The notes: generated from the sequence alone by a model not told the origin. Numbered from the stretch's first letter, positions 16,921 to 25,467 are shown. The stretch is DNA of 32,536 nucleotides from Clostridia bacterium (GCA_017381715.1 JAFOBR010000088.1:1-32536), one strand, 5' to 3'. Made by a program: numbers and translations.

Positions 16921-17767
16921 TAAATATACCTTTTTCTCTTAGTAATTTTTCTCCGAACTTTACAGTGTAAACGTCGTCTCTTTCGGAAAGACCGCGTTTT
17001 TTCAGTTCGTGAAACAGTCTTGTTATCTGAGGCAGGTCCAAGGATGAATTTGCCAGAGAATCGATATCGGAAAATATCTCTTCAACGCTTCCGTGGGCAA
17101 ATACCTTACCTTCTTTAAGAACCAGAATCATATCGGAATACTTGGCAACATCCTCCATGCTGTGGGAAATAAGTATCACCGTGCCGTCGGTTTCGTTTTT
17201 GTAGTTAATTATTCCGTTCAGAATATCGGTTTTTCCCACGGGGTCAAGTCCTGCCGCAGGTTCGTCAAGCACCAGGTATTCGGGACGCATAGCCATGACT
17301 CCCGCAATGGCAACTCTCCGCTTTTGTCCTCCGGAAAGTTCAAAAGGGGAACGGTTCAGAGAATCTTCGGGAATACCGCACAGCTTTGCCGCTTCCGCAA
17401 CCCGCAAAGCAATTTCGTTATCGTTAAGTCCCATGTTTTTGGGTCCGAATGCAATATCCTTGCCCACGGTCTCCTCAAAAAGCTGGTATTCGGGATACTG
17501 GAAGGCAAGTCCCACCTTAAAGCGGATCTTGGATATTTCCTTGGGCTTTTCCCAGATATCCGTTCCGTCAAGATATATGTTTCCCGAAGTTGGCTTGTTA
17601 AGTCCGTTAAGAAGCTGTGCAAGGGTGGATTTTCCGCTTCCCGTATGACCTATGATTCCCGTTATCTTTCCTTTGGGGAATTCAATGTTGATATTATCCA
17701 GAGCGATCTTTCGGAAAGGGGTTCCCTCGCCGTAGACCACCGATACGTTTTCAAGTTTTAAAGACAT
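16913..17767 (-). CDS. ecfA2: Energy-coupling factor transporter ATPase EcfA2
   Basis: The 284-residue ABC ATPase pairs with EcfA1 to power ECF uptake. It has Walker A GHTGSGKST, a Q-loop (FQYPEYQLFEETV), the signature LSGGQKRRVAIAG, and Walker B LVLDEPAAGLDP, followed by the H-loop (ISHSMEDV). The form DEPAAGLDP is typical of A2, whereas A1 usually has DEATAMLDP. It overlaps ecfA1 by ten bases and ecfT by eight, so the three subunits are translated in sequence and probably in fixed ratio. Confidence 0.94.
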   Translation of the reverse strand: MSLKLENVSVVYGEGTPFRKIALDNINIEFPKGKITGIIGHTGSGKSTLAQLLNGLNKPTSGNIYLDGTDIWEKPKEISKIRFKVGLAFQYPEYQLFEETVGKDIAFGPKNMGLNDNEIALRVAEAAKLCGIPEDSLNRSPFELSGGQKRRVAIAGVMAMRPEYLVLDEPAAGLDPVGKTDILNGIINYKNETDGTVILISHSMEDVAKYSDMILVLKEGKVFAHGSVEEIFSDIDSLANSSLDLPQITRLFHELKKRGLSERDDVYTVKFGEKLLREKGIFNA

Positions 17768-18579
17768 TTCTTTTTAATTTCCTCTTCGATAACGTCTGCG
17801 GCTTCCTTTGCGTGCAACGCGGCGGGAAGTCCCAGATCATATAAAAGCTCGGTTACCTGAGGCACCGCAAGAGAAAGCTTTCTCAGTTCGTCAACTCTTG
17901 CGAATATCTCGCGGGGGGTGCCGTCCATAGCCACCTCGCCCTTGTTCATAACCACGATACGGTCAGCCATAGCCGCCTCGTTCATGTGGTGTGTAACGGT
18001 AATAACCGTAATACCGCGGTCGTTGAGCTTACGCATAGTATCGGATATTTCCCGTCTTCCCGCAGGGTCAAGCATTGCGGTGGCTTCGTCAAAAACGATA
18101 CACTCCGGATTCATGGCAAGAATACCTGCAATAGCTATTCTTTGCTTTTGTCCGCCGGAAAGCTTGTAGGTGGAATGGTGGGCATATTCCGTCATTCCCA
18201 CAGCGGCAAGGGCTTCATCAACCGCTTTTCGTATCTGTGCAGGCTCCACGCCCAGATTTTCCGGCGCAAAGGCAACGTCTTCCTCTACCACCGAAGAAAC
18301 TATCTGGTTATCGGGGTTTTGAAAAACCATTCCGCACTTTTCACGTATGGAAGCCATATTATCCTCGTCGGCTGTGTCCATTCCGTCGATCAGCACTTTA
18401 CCGCCGGTAGGGGTAAAAATACCGCACAAAAGCTTTGCCAGGGTGGATTTTCCGCTTCCGTTGTGACCTATAATTGCGGTATAACTGCCTTTTTTAAAGG
18501 AAAGGGAAACCTCCTTAACCGCAGGCACCAGATTTCCTTCATAGGTGTAGGTCAGTTTATCTGCTTGTATAAACCCCAT
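17758..18579 (-). CDS. ecfA1: Energy-coupling factor transporter ATPase EcfA1
   Basis: From the chosen start the product is 273 residues. It has Walker A GHNGSGKST, the Q-loop FQNPDNQIVSSVVEEDV, the signature LSGGQKQRIAIAG, and Walker B IVFDEATAMLDP with the downstream THHMNE switch. It forms the ATPase heterodimer with EcfA2. An ATG at 18597 would add six residues inside the preceding gene but has no ribosome site, while GAGG (18585-18588) stands five bases before the ATG at 18579. The preceding methyltransferase gene ends two bases upstream of that ATG. Confidence 0.94.
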   Translation of the reverse strand: MGFIQADKLTYTYEGNLVPAVKEVSLSFKKGSYTAIIGHNGSGKSTLAKLLCGIFTPTGGKVLIDGMDTADEDNMASIREKCGMVFQNPDNQIVSSVVEEDVAFAPENLGVEPAQIRKAVDEALAAVGMTEYAHHSTYKLSGGQKQRIAIAGILAMNPECIVFDEATAMLDPAGRREISDTMRKLNDRGITVITVTHHMNEAAMADRIVVMNKGEVAMDGTPREIFARVDELRKLSLAVPQVTELLYDLGLPAALHAKEAADVIEEEIKKKCL

Positions 18580-18581
18580 AT

Positions 18582-19442
18582 CTACCTCGCCGTCCATCTG
18601 CTTGCGGCACCGCAGGGAAGATACATTCCGCTTGCTTCTACAGGCAGACCGATCTCGTCACTTTCCACTTTTCCGCCGAATTTTTCACACAGGTGTCTGC
18701 CCAGAATATATCCACAGGTGGAAGCGGACAGACCGGTGTTATAGGAATTAAGCAAAACGAACAGAGGATCATCGGAAATAACGCCGGTAATAAGGCCGAT
18801 AAGATTATCCAGAGATTGCTCAAGCATCCATCTTTCTCCCTTGGGACCTCTTCCGAAGGAAGGAGGGTCCAAGATAACCGCATCGTATCTGTTGCCGCGC
18901 TTTATCTCTCTTTCGACAAACTTTACGCAATCGTCAACTATATATCTTATTCCGTCTGCAGGTACGCCGGAAAGGGAAGCGTTTTGCTTTGCTTTAAGCA
19001 CCATTCCCTTGGAAGCGTCCACGTGGCAAACAAATGCACCCGCTTTTGCGGCGGCAACGCTTGCTCCTCCCGTGTATGCAAACAGATTAAGCAGCTTTAT
19101 TTTTCTGCCTGAATTTTTAATAAGCGGTGCAAACCAATCCCAGTTTGCCGCCTGCTCGGGGAAAAGTCCCGTGTGCTTGAATCCCATGGGGGACAGCACA
19201 AAGGTCATATCTCCGTAAGAAATATTCCATTCTTCGGGAATATCCTTTTTTATCCAGCTTCCTCCACCTCCCTCGCGGCGGTAAACGCCGTCCGCCTTTT
19301 TCCAGAGAGGGCTTTTTTTCGCACCGTTCCAGATAACCTGAGGGTCGGGACGTATCAGCAAATGACCGCTCCAGCTTTCAAGTCTTTCTCCGTCGGATGC
19401 ATCTATAAGTCGGTATTCCTTCCAACCGTCTGCAGTAAACAT
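18582..19442 (-). CDS. Class I SAM-dependent methyltransferase, probably acting on rRNA
   Basis: The 286-residue product has a Rossmann-type methyltransferase core: motif I LNLFAYTGGAS (about 118-128), an acidic residue in the DASKGM segment for the SAM ribose, an adenine-contact DDC segment, and the motif IV block DPPSFGRGPKGE. That block and the KHTGLFPEQAANW segment before motif I are typical of relatives of RlmI/RlmK, which methylate 23S rRNA. It lacks the N-terminal PUA domain of RlmI, so the exact target is open. GGAG is seven bases before the ATG, and it starts four bases after the ruvB stop. Confidence 0.82.
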   Translation of the reverse strand: MFTADGWKEYRLIDASDGERLESWSGHLLIRPDPQVIWNGAKKSPLWKKADGVYRREGGGGSWIKKDIPEEWNISYGDMTFVLSPMGFKHTGLFPEQAANWDWFAPLIKNSGRKIKLLNLFAYTGGASVAAAKAGAFVCHVDASKGMVLKAKQNASLSGVPADGIRYIVDDCVKFVEREIKRGNRYDAVILDPPSFGRGPKGERWMLEQSLDNLIGLITGVISDDPLFVLLNSYNTGLSASTCGYILGRHLCEKFGGKVESDEIGLPVEASGMYLPCGAASRWTAR

Positions 19443-19446
19443 ACTA

Positions 19447-20523
19447 TTACTCCATCAATAATTGTTGTGTGTCTTTTACTCCGGGAAGCGGCAATCCCAG
19501 ATGCTCGTAAGCGGCAGGGGTGGCGCATCTTCCTCGGGGTGTTCTGTTAATAAAGCCCAGCTGCATAAGATAGGGCTCGTATACGTCTTCCAGGGTAATG
19601 GATTCTTCTCCAATAACTGCGGAAAGGGTTTCCAGTCCCACAGGACCGCCGCCGAAATTCTTAATTATGGCATTAAGCATGCGTCTGTCTACCGAATCCA
19701 ATCCTAAAGAATCAACATCAAGGGCGGAAAGGGCAATATCCGCAATATCCTTATCTATGGTGCCGTTGCCTTTTACTTCGGCAAAGTCCCGCACACGCTT
19801 TAAAAATCTGTTTGCAAGTCTGGGAGTTCCTCTTGACCTTCTGGCAATCTCATATGCTCCTTCTTCGGTTATGGGTGTGCCCAGTATTCCCGCAGAGCGT
19901 ATAACAATGCTTGCAAGCTCATCGGGTGTATACAGCTCAAGTCTGAACAGCATACCGAATCTGTCACGCAGAGGTCCGGTAAGCTGACCTGCTCTCGTGG
20001 TCGCGCCGATAAGGGTGAAGGGCTGTAAAGGGATGCGTATGGATCTTGCAGAGGGGCCTTTGCCCATCATAAGGTCAAGCACGTAATCCTCCATAGCGGG
20101 GTAAAGCACTTCCTCTATGGAACGGGAAAGACGGTGTATTTCGTCTATAAACAGAATGTCTTTTCGTCCCAAAGTGGTAAGTATGGCAGCAAGATCACCC
20201 GGTTTTTCTATAGCGGGACCGGAGGTGACTTTAATGTTCACACCCAATTCAGCGGCAATTATGGTAGCCAGCGTGGTTTTACCCAAGCCGGGAGGGCCGT
20301 GAAGAAGCACGTGGTCAAGATTATCATCTCTTGCCTTTGCGGCTTTCATAAATACGGATAAATTTTCCTTTACCGTTTCCTGCCCCACGTATTCGTCCAA
20401 CGTCTTGGGACGGAGAGAATTTTCGTTATCTCTGTCCTCGGGCACTTCGTTGGTGGCGGTAAGACGGTTTTCGATATCCAGAGCCGCGCCTGTATGAAAA
20501 TTGTCGGATTGATTTATAGGCAT
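19447..20523 (-). CDS. ruvB: Holliday junction branch migration DNA helicase RuvB
   Basis: The 358-residue AAA+ motor drives branch migration of Holliday junctions with RuvA. It shows the RuvB N-terminal block [12 protein letters not shown], Walker [10 protein letters not shown], Walker [10 protein letters not shown], sensor 1 IGATTRAG, the arginine-finger region GPLRDRFG, and a C-terminal winged-helix domain ending in the usual NRTPRGR segment. The N-terminal 25 residues before the core are somewhat longer than in many relatives. GAGGT precedes the ATG, and ten bases separate it from ruvA. Confidence 0.97.
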   Translation of the reverse strand: MPINQSDNFHTGAALDIENRLTATNEVPEDRDNENSLRPKTLDEYVGQETVKENLSVFMKAAKARDDNLDHVLLHGPPGLGKTTLATIIAAELGVNIKVTSGPAIEKPGDLAAILTTLGRKDILFIDEIHRLSRSIEEVLYPAMEDYVLDLMMGKGPSARSIRIPLQPFTLIGATTRAGQLTGPLRDRFGMLFRLELYTPDELASIVIRSAGILGTPITEEGAYEIARRSRGTPRLANRFLKRVRDFAEVKGNGTIDKDIADIALSALDVDSLGLDSVDRRMLNAIIKNFGGGPVGLETLSAVIGEESITLEDVYEPYLMQLGFINRTPRGRCATPAAYEHLGLPLPGVKDTQQLLME

Positions 20524-20533
20524 ATCGCACCTC

Positions 20534-21133
20534 TTACATGGAAGCTAATTTTTTAAGCGCTTCGCCGATTATGGTTTCAAGGGGGAGGGTGGGGTCAATA
20601 CCCTTAAGGGCGGCAACCGCCTCTGCTCTGGTATAACCGAGCACGGCAAGCGTATCCACCGCATCGCTTCCGCCGCCGGAAGCCGCGGAAACGAAAGAAC
20701 TTTCTGCGGGAGAAGAGGAAACTATTTCTCCGCTTATCTTGTCTTTAAGCTCAAGTATTATCTTTTGCGCTGTTTTAAGTCCCACACCGGGAGTTTTTGA
20801 AAGTGTCTTTGCATCTCCGCTTGCAATTACGGAAGCAAGTCCGTCTGCGGTAAAGGTGGAAAGCACGTTTATAGCCGCCTTTGGTCCTACTCCCGAAACG
20901 GTTATCAGGTGTTTGAATGCGGAAAGCTCGTCCTCCGTTCCAAAACCGTAAAGCTCCACAGCGTCCTCGCGGACAGCCATGTGGGTAAACAGCATTGCAG
21001 TCTTTCCGTAGAGAGGGGAAAGATATGCAAATGTGTTTTTGGAAACGGTCAATTTATATCCCACACCGCCTGCGTCTATAACGGCGAAATCGGGAAACAA
21101 AAACTGCAGATTGCCTTTAAGATAATAAAACAT
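20534..21133 (-). CDS. ruvA: Holliday junction DNA-binding protein RuvA
   Basis: The 199-residue protein binds the four-way junction and loads RuvB. Domain I is an OB fold (about 1-63). Two helix-hairpin-helix motifs follow: [12 protein letters not shown] and [16 protein letters not shown] flexible linker rich in Ser/Ala/Gly leads to the C-terminal RuvB-contacting domain (about 150-199), which includes the ALGYTR-like segment (VLGYTRAEA). GGAG is eight bases before the ATG. It lies three bases after ruvC. Confidence 0.97.
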   Translation of the reverse strand: MFYYLKGNLQFLFPDFAVIDAGGVGYKLTVSKNTFAYLSPLYGKTAMLFTHMAVREDAVELYGFGTEDELSAFKHLITVSGVGPKAAINVLSTFTADGLASVIASGDAKTLSKTPGVGLKTAQKIILELKDKISGEIVSSSPAESSFVSAASGGGSDAVDTLAVLGYTRAEAVAALKGIDPTLPLETIIGEALKKLASM

Positions 21134-21136
21134 ATT

Positions 21137-21622
21137 CTAAACTCCAATTTTGTGCATATTACAGGTGCCGTGACATATTGCGGCCGCCAATGCGTCCGCC
21201 GCATCATCGGGCTTGGGGGTTCTGTCCAGCTTAAGCAGCATTTTTACCATGTACTGAACCTGCTGTTTTTCCGCCCTGCCGTATCCCACCACCGATTGCT
21301 TTATCTGTAAGGGAGTGTATTCAAAGGTGTTTATTCCTTTATTTTCCGCCGCAAGCAGCATAACTCCTCTAGCTTGGCAAACGTCCACCGCCGTACGCTG
21401 GTTAGTGTTGAAAAACAATTCTTCTATCGCCATACAATCGGGCTTATAGGTGTCAATAAGCTGGCACATACAATCGTATATTTCTTTAAGTCTTTTTTCT
21501 ATAAGAGTGTGAGGGGGCGTGGTTATTGCGCCGTATGAAATCGGTGTAAAAATACCGTTTTCGCACCGTACTACACCGTACCCTACAGTGGCAAAACCCG
21601 GGTCGATGCCCAATACTACCAT
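21137..21622 (-). CDS. ruvC: Holliday junction resolvase RuvC
   Basis: The 161-residue nuclease cuts Holliday junctions in a symmetric manner. The four acidic active-site residues are present: Asp7 in GIDPG, Glu67/68 in the AIEELFF block, and Asp140 and Asp143 in the KPDDAADALA block. The first in-frame ATG (21626-21628) directly abuts the AGGAGG ribosome site and cannot be used efficiently; the ATG at 21620-21622 is six bases from it and is taken as the start. This is the first gene of the long minus-strand cluster and sits downstream of the promoter at 21657-21685. Confidence 0.96.
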   Translation of the reverse strand: MVVLGIDPGFATVGYGVVRCENGIFTPISYGAITTPPHTLIEKRLKEIYDCMCQLIDTYKPDCMAIEELFFNTNQRTAVDVCQARGVMLLAAENKGINTFEYTPLQIKQSVVGYGRAEKQQVQYMVKMLLKLDRTPKPDDAADALAAAICHGTCNMHKIGV

Positions 21623-21628
21623 AACCAT

Positions 21629-21634
21629 CCTCCT
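21629..21634 (-). promoter_or_regulatory. Ribosome binding site that fixes the ruvC start
   Basis: AGGAGG on the minus strand lies zero bases from one ATG and six bases from the next in-frame ATG, which favours the second (21620-21622). Confidence 0.75.
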
Positions 21635-21656
21635 GACGAAAAAATATAATCAGTAT

Positions 21657-21685
21657 ATTATATCATTAAAAGACGTTTTAGTCAA
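21657..21685 (-). promoter_or_regulatory. Sigma-A promoter of the ruvCAB-to-thrS cluster
   Basis: On the minus strand, TTGACT (21680-21685) and a perfect TATAAT (21657-21662) are separated by exactly 17 bases. It is 35 bases upstream of the ruvC start. No comparable promoter was found in the short gaps of the following 16.6 kb. No SOS box of the LexA type was recognised over it. Confidence 0.88.
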
Positions 21686-21731
21686 CGAATCGGGGCAAAA
21701 TAAATTATTTTTTCTTTATTAATAAAAATGC

Positions 21732-21760
21732 TTGCATTTTTTGCCGTTTTGATTTATTAT
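21732..21760 (+). promoter_or_regulatory. Likely sigma-A promoter of the acyl carrier protein gene
   Basis: TTGCAT (21732-21737) and TATTAT (21755-21760) are 17 bases apart, about 48 bases before the ATG. The surrounding sequence is very AT-rich, so the exact boxes are uncertain (TATAAA at 21758-21763 is an alternative). Confidence 0.55.
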
Positions 21761-21807
21761 AAAATTGCGGCGCATGTTTGCCGTACGAATTTCAGGAGGT
21801 CATTAAA

Positions 21808-22038
21808 ATGGATATGATTGAAAAGGTAAAGAGCATTGTTGCCGCACAGCTTCGTCTGGAGCCGGAAAGTATAGCGGATGATGCATCTCTCATAGAGGAT
21901 CTCGGCGCAGATTCGTTGGATCTGGTTGATATTGTAATGGCGTTTGAAAGCGAGTTTGATACAACTGTACCCGAAGAAGATTTTTCTGAACTTCGCACGA
22001 TCAAGGATCTCGCGGATTACATAAGCGCACGCATTTAA
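21808..22038 (+). CDS. acpP: Acyl carrier protein
   Basis: The 76-residue acidic protein carries growing acyl chains on a phosphopantetheine arm. The attachment site is Ser36 in the DLGADSLDLVDIVMAFE block, which matches the family exactly, and the four-helix length is normal. An upstream in-frame TTG is ignored because AGGAGGT stands seven bases before the ATG at 21808. It is a stand-alone ACP: no fab genes are adjacent, so it may serve fatty acid synthesis from elsewhere in the genome. The divergent neighbour is ruvC. Confidence 0.95.
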   Translation: MDMIEKVKSIVAAQLRLEPESIADDASLIEDLGADSLDLVDIVMAFESEFDTTVPEEDFSELRTIKDLADYISARI

Positions 22039-22052
22039 TCGTACTATCAAAA

Positions 22053-22085
22053 ACGGCAGACTTTTCTTTTTGAACGGTCTGCTGT
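22053..22085 (+). terminator. Hairpin after acpP, weak terminator or attenuator
   Basis: Nine-base arms (22053-22061 and 22077-22085) pair with one mismatch across a 15-base U-rich loop. The following tract is only ATTTGTGT, so termination is probably incomplete and the HAD gene may be read through from acpP. Confidence 0.4.
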
Positions 22086-22122
22086 ATTTGTGTCTGCAGG
22101 TTGTTTCGAAGGAGTGAAAATA

Positions 22123-22773
22123 ATGAGATACGACGCCGTGTTTTTCGATTTGGACGGAACTCTTCTGGATACTCTCGGAGACCTGTCCTCCGCAGTAAAC
22201 CACGTGCTTGAAAAAAGAGGCTTTCCCACCCGAACAAAGGAAGAGATAAGGTCATTTATAGGCGATGGATTCGCTATGCTTATCCGCCGCGCCTGCCCTC
22301 CTTACGCAGAGGAAAAGGATCTTGAAACCGCATTTGATGATTTTTCCGAATATTACTCGGCGCATATTGCGGATACTACCGTGCCCTACGAGGGAATATG
22401 CGGTTTGGTGAAGCGGCTTTACGAAAGCGGAATAAAAATGGCAGTGGTTTCAAATAAGCGGGATGCCGCCGTGAAATATCTTGTCGAACGCTTCTTTGGC
22501 GAGCATATAAAGATCGCTCTGGGAGAAAGGGGAGGGAATACCCGCAAGCCCTCGCCCACGCTGTGCTTGGAAGCGGCGGCAGAGGCAGGCGTTTCGTGCG
22601 GAAAAACGCTTTATATAGGTGATTCTCCTTCGGATATAACCACCGCTTTCAATGCGGGTATGATACCCGTGGCGGTCACCTGGGGATTTCGCACAAAAGA
22701 AGAGCTTTTAAGGGGCGGTCAAGTGCTTGTTGCCGAAAACGCAAAGCAGCTTGAAGCGATAATTTTCGGATGA
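22123..22773 (+). CDS. HAD-family phosphatase, phosphoglycolate phosphatase-like
   Basis: The 216-residue hydrolase has all HAD motifs: motif I FFDLDGTLLDT with nucleophile Asp9 and acid/base Asp11, motif II in the VVSNK segment, a lysine in the KPSP block, and motif IV YIGDSPSDI. The small helical cap inserted after motif I (about residues 15-85) places it with the Gph/YjjG/PpaX group, which act on 2-phosphoglycolate or similar small phosphoesters. Substrate cannot be fixed from sequence alone. GGAG lies eight bases before the ATG at 22123; an upstream in-frame start at 22090 sits inside the preceding hairpin region and is less likely. Confidence 0.85.
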   Translation: MRYDAVFFDLDGTLLDTLGDLSSAVNHVLEKRGFPTRTKEEIRSFIGDGFAMLIRRACPPYAEEKDLETAFDDFSEYYSAHIADTTVPYEGICGLVKRLYESGIKMAVVSNKRDAAVKYLVERFFGEHIKIALGERGGNTRKPSPTLCLEAAAEAGVSCGKTLYIGDSPSDITTAFNAGMIPVAVTWGFRTKEELLRGGQVLVAENAKQLEAIIFG

Positions 22774-22791
22774 TATTTTTTACAAATATCG

Positions 22792-22820
22792 TTGCAATTT
22801 TGAAATTAATATGTTATTAT
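22792..22820 (+). promoter_or_regulatory. Promoter of the nagA operon
   Basis: TTGCAA (22792-22797) and TATTAT (22815-22820) are 17 bases apart, 37 bases before the nagA ATG. No operator repeat for a GntR-type regulator was recognised next to it. Confidence 0.6.
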
Positions 22821-22857
22821 AACTTCAAATGACAAAAAAATGGAGGATATGTGCTTT

Positions 22858-23991
22858 ATGAAGGCTATTATCAACGGCAAAATAATTCTTAAAGACCGTA
22901 TCGTAGAGGGCAAGGTTCTCGTTTACGACAGCGTTATCCGCGGCGTATGCGACAATGCTCCCGAAGGTGCGGAGATAATCGATGCAAAGGGCGGCTACGT
23001 AGCTCCCGGTCTTATCGACCTGCACATTCACGGATATCTCGGCAAGGACGTTTGTGACGGTGAACCCGAAAGCATCCGTACCATTGCGGAAGGTATCGTG
23101 GCAAACGGTGTTACCGGCTTCCTTCCCACCACTATGACAGTAGATATGAAGGTTATCCGCAAGGCTCTTGAATGTCTCCGTTCTCTCAAGGAAGAAAGCA
23201 AGACATGGAACGGTACTGCCATTCTCGGCTGCCATGCAGAAGGTCCTTTTATAAATGCAAAGAAAAAGGGCGCGCAGGACGAAAAATACATACTCAAGCC
23301 CGACGCAGCTTTTGTTAAGGAATATGCAGATATCATCAAGATAATCTCTCTCGCTCCCGAAATGGACGAGGATTTCGCCGCTATCCGTGAGATAGTTGCG
23401 GATACCGACGTTGTTGTTTCTATGGGCCATACCGATGCGGATTACGATACTGCTTATAAGTCCACCGTAAACGGCGTTTCCCACGCAACCCACCTTTTCA
23501 ACGCTATGACAGCTCTCGCACACCGCAACCCCGGTGTTGTAGGCGCGGCTCTTAATTCCGACGTTACTACCGAGCTTATCGTGGACACCTTCCACGTTAA
23601 CCCCGCTTTGTATCCCATCGTTGCAAAGCTCAAGGGCGACAAGCTGTGCTTTATTACCGACTGTCTCCCCGCAGGCGGACTTCCCGAAGGTCAGTACACT
23701 CTCGGCGGCACCGCTTTCGTTTCCAAGGGTATCGAATGCAGATTGCTTGACGGCACTATCGCAGGCAGTATCCTTAAGATGAACAAGGGCGTTTGGAACG
23801 TATATACCACCACCGATCTTCCTCTTTGGTATTGCGTAAACTGCGCATCTCTCAACCCCGCAAACGCTATCGGCATGGGCGCAACCAAGGGCTCTCTCGA
23901 TATCGGCAAGGATGCGGACATTATTATTACCGACAACGAATTTAACGTAGAAAAAACTATTATCGGAGGCACAGTAAGATATGAAGCTTAA
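22858..23991 (+). CDS. nagA: N-acetylglucosamine-6-phosphate deacetylase
   Basis: The 377-residue amidohydrolase removes acetate from N-acetylglucosamine-6-phosphate, giving glucosamine-6-phosphate for glycolysis or wall synthesis. The metal and catalytic residues are in place: HxH at His56/His58 (DLHIHG), Glu128 in HAEGPF, His191 in MGHTDADY, His212 in ATHLFNAM, and the catalytic Asp268 in ITDCLPAGG. In-frame ATGs at 22840 and 22849 precede or crowd the GGAGG site at 22842-22846, so the ATG at 22858 (11 bases on) is preferred. Its stop overlaps the ROK-like kinase gene by 11 bases. No nagB is in the window. Codon choice (many CTC, ATC, GCT) suggests strong expression. Confidence 0.95.
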   Translation: MKAIINGKIILKDRIVEGKVLVYDSVIRGVCDNAPEGAEIIDAKGGYVAPGLIDLHIHGYLGKDVCDGEPESIRTIAEGIVANGVTGFLPTTMTVDMKVIRKALECLRSLKEESKTWNGTAILGCHAEGPFINAKKKGAQDEKYILKPDAAFVKEYADIIKIISLAPEMDEDFAAIREIVADTDVVVSMGHTDADYDTAYKSTVNGVSHATHLFNAMTALAHRNPGVVGAALNSDVTTELIVDTFHVNPALYPIVAKLKGDKLCFITDCLPAGGLPEGQYTLGGTAFVSKGIECRLLDGTIAGSILKMNKGVWNVYTTTDLPLWYCVNCASLNPANAIGMGATKGSLDIGKDADIIITDNEFNVEKTIIGGTVRYEA

Positions 23992-25360
23992 AGTAAATGC
24001 TGTTCTTGATCCCCAGTTCCAGCCCCTTTCTCTCCTTTGCCGCGAAATGCGCGAAGCTACCAAGGAAAACGGTCAGGATATCGTAATTGGTATTCAGAGA
24101 AACAAGGGTTATATCACCACTTATAAAACCAGAATTTATCCTGATGGAATCGGCAAAGACGAAGAAAATATCAATTTTGTTGACCGTCTTGTAAAGAGCC
24201 TTCTCTGGGTAGCCGGCGGTTATAAGATCATTATCGCAGGATCCAAGGTTGTTGGCGAAAACATCAAGGCTGCTTACGCAAAGGGCGGCTCCCGTGATTT
24301 CGATAACGGCTTTATGGCTCGCGTATATGAGACCGAATTCGAAGTAGAGCTCCGCGATATCGCAGACGCTCCCGTAGATTACAACTCTCCCGCTCCCGTT
24401 GGCAGACATCTCGAAGGCTGCCGTATCGGTTTTGACGCAGGCGGAAGTGACCGTAAGGTTTCCGCTGTTATCGACGGCGAAGCAGTTTACTCCGAAGAAG
24501 TTGTTTGGTTCCCCAAGATCAACTCCGATCCCAGCTATCACTACGAAGGCATTCTCAACGCTATGAAGACTGCCGCTTCTCATATGCCCAGAGTTGACGC
24601 TATCGGCGTTTCCTCCGCAGGTGTATATATCGACAACAAGATCATGGTTGCTTCTCTCTTCCTCAAGGTTCCCGATGATCAGTTCGATAAGTGCGTAAAG
24701 AATATGTATATCGACGTTGCAAAGGAACTTGGCGAAAACATTCCCATCGAAGTTGCAAACGACGGTGACGTTACTGCACTTGCAGGCGCTATGGATCTTG
24801 ACGATACCAACGTTCTCGGTGTTGCTATGGGTACTTCCGAAGCAGGCGGTTATGTTGACGGTCAGGGTAATATCACCGGCTGGCTCAACGAGCTCGCTTT
24901 CGTTCCCGTTGACAATTGCAAGAACGCAATGGTAGACGAATGGTCCGGCGATTACGGATGCGGCGTTAAGTACTTCTCTCAGGACGGCGTTATCAAGCTC
25001 GCTCCTTTTGCAGGTATTGAACTTGACGAAAACCTCTCTCCCGCAGAAAAGCTTAAGGTTGTTCAGAACCTTATGAAGGAAGGCGACGAAAGAGCTGCAA
25101 AGATTTACGAAACCATCGGTGTTTACTTCGGCTATGCTATAGCATACTACACCGAATTCTATGATATCAAGCACGTTCTCATTATGGGTCGTGTTACCAG
25201 CGGCGAAGGCGGAACCATCCTCCTTGCAAAGGCTCAGGAAGTTCTCGATGTTGAATTCCCCGAACTCGCAAAGAAGATCACTCTCCACATTCCCGATGAA
25301 TCTTCCCGCCGTGTAGGCCAGTCTGTTGCAGCAGCAAGCCTTCCCGATCTCGGCAAATAA
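23981..25360 (+). CDS. ROK-like sugar kinase with N-terminal extension
   Basis: The product is 459 residues. Residues 1-145 form an extension without recognisable motifs. The kinase part starts at RIGFDAGGSDRK (148-159), the phosphate loop. The catalytic Asp is probably Asp261 in the VANDGDVTAL block, and GTSEAGG (284-290) matches the ROK GTGIGGG loop. The ROK zinc signature is not kept: the expected GEIGH reads LNELAF, with no His, and only one Cys is close by in DYGCGVKY. The 11-base overlap with nagA implies translational coupling and a shared pathway, so an amino-sugar or anhydro-sugar kinase is likely. The substrate is inferred. GGAGG is 11 bases before the ATG. Strong codon bias is like that of nagA. 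Confidence 0.75.
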   Translation: MKLKVNAVLDPQFQPLSLLCREMREATKENGQDIVIGIQRNKGYITTYKTRIYPDGIGKDEENINFVDRLVKSLLWVAGGYKIIIAGSKVVGENIKAAYAKGGSRDFDNGFMARVYETEFEVELRDIADAPVDYNSPAPVGRHLEGCRIGFDAGGSDRKVSAVIDGEAVYSEEVVWFPKINSDPSYHYEGILNAMKTAASHMPRVDAIGVSSAGVYIDNKIMVASLFLKVPDDQFDKCVKNMYIDVAKELGENIPIEVANDGDVTALAGAMDLDDTNVLGVAMGTSEAGGYVDGQGNITGWLNELAFVPVDNCKNAMVDEWSGDYGCGVKYFSQDGVIKLAPFAGIELDENLSPAEKLKVVQNLMKEGDERAAKIYETIGVYFGYAIAYYTEFYDIKHVLIMGRVTSGEGGTILLAKAQEVLDVEFPELAKKITLHIPDESSRRVGQSVAAASLPDLGK

Positions 25361-25375
25361 GCATAAATAGTCATT

Positions 25376-25406
25376 AAGGCAGAAGTGCAAAACTTCTGCC
25401 TTTTTT
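25376..25406 (+). terminator. Intrinsic terminator of the nagA operon
   Basis: A perfect 11-base-pair stem (25376-25386 with 25392-25402) encloses a GCAAA loop and runs into T6. It lies 15 bases after the kinase stop. The -35 box of the next gene begins two bases after the T-tract. Confidence 0.92.
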
Positions 25407-25407
25407 A

Positions 25408-25436
25408 TTGACAAAATATTCATAGTATGGTATCAT
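25408..25436 (+). promoter_or_regulatory. Sigma-A promoter of the surface SGNH hydrolase gene
   Basis: A perfect TTGACA (25408-25413) and TATCAT (25431-25436) are separated by 17 bases. It directly follows the terminator, so the gene is transcribed alone. Confidence 0.88.
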
Positions 25437-25467
25437 TTTTTTAATAAAAATACACGGAGGTAGTGCT

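Noticed and set aside
18580..18600. A vitamin riboswitch controlling the ECF genes
   Set aside because: ecfA1 begins two bases after the preceding gene, so there is no leader to hold one.
23960..25423. A 487-codon open frame on the minus strand opposite the ROK-like kinase
   Set aside because: The sense frame has kinase motifs, a ribosome site and a terminator. The antisense frame runs through that terminator and has none of these.
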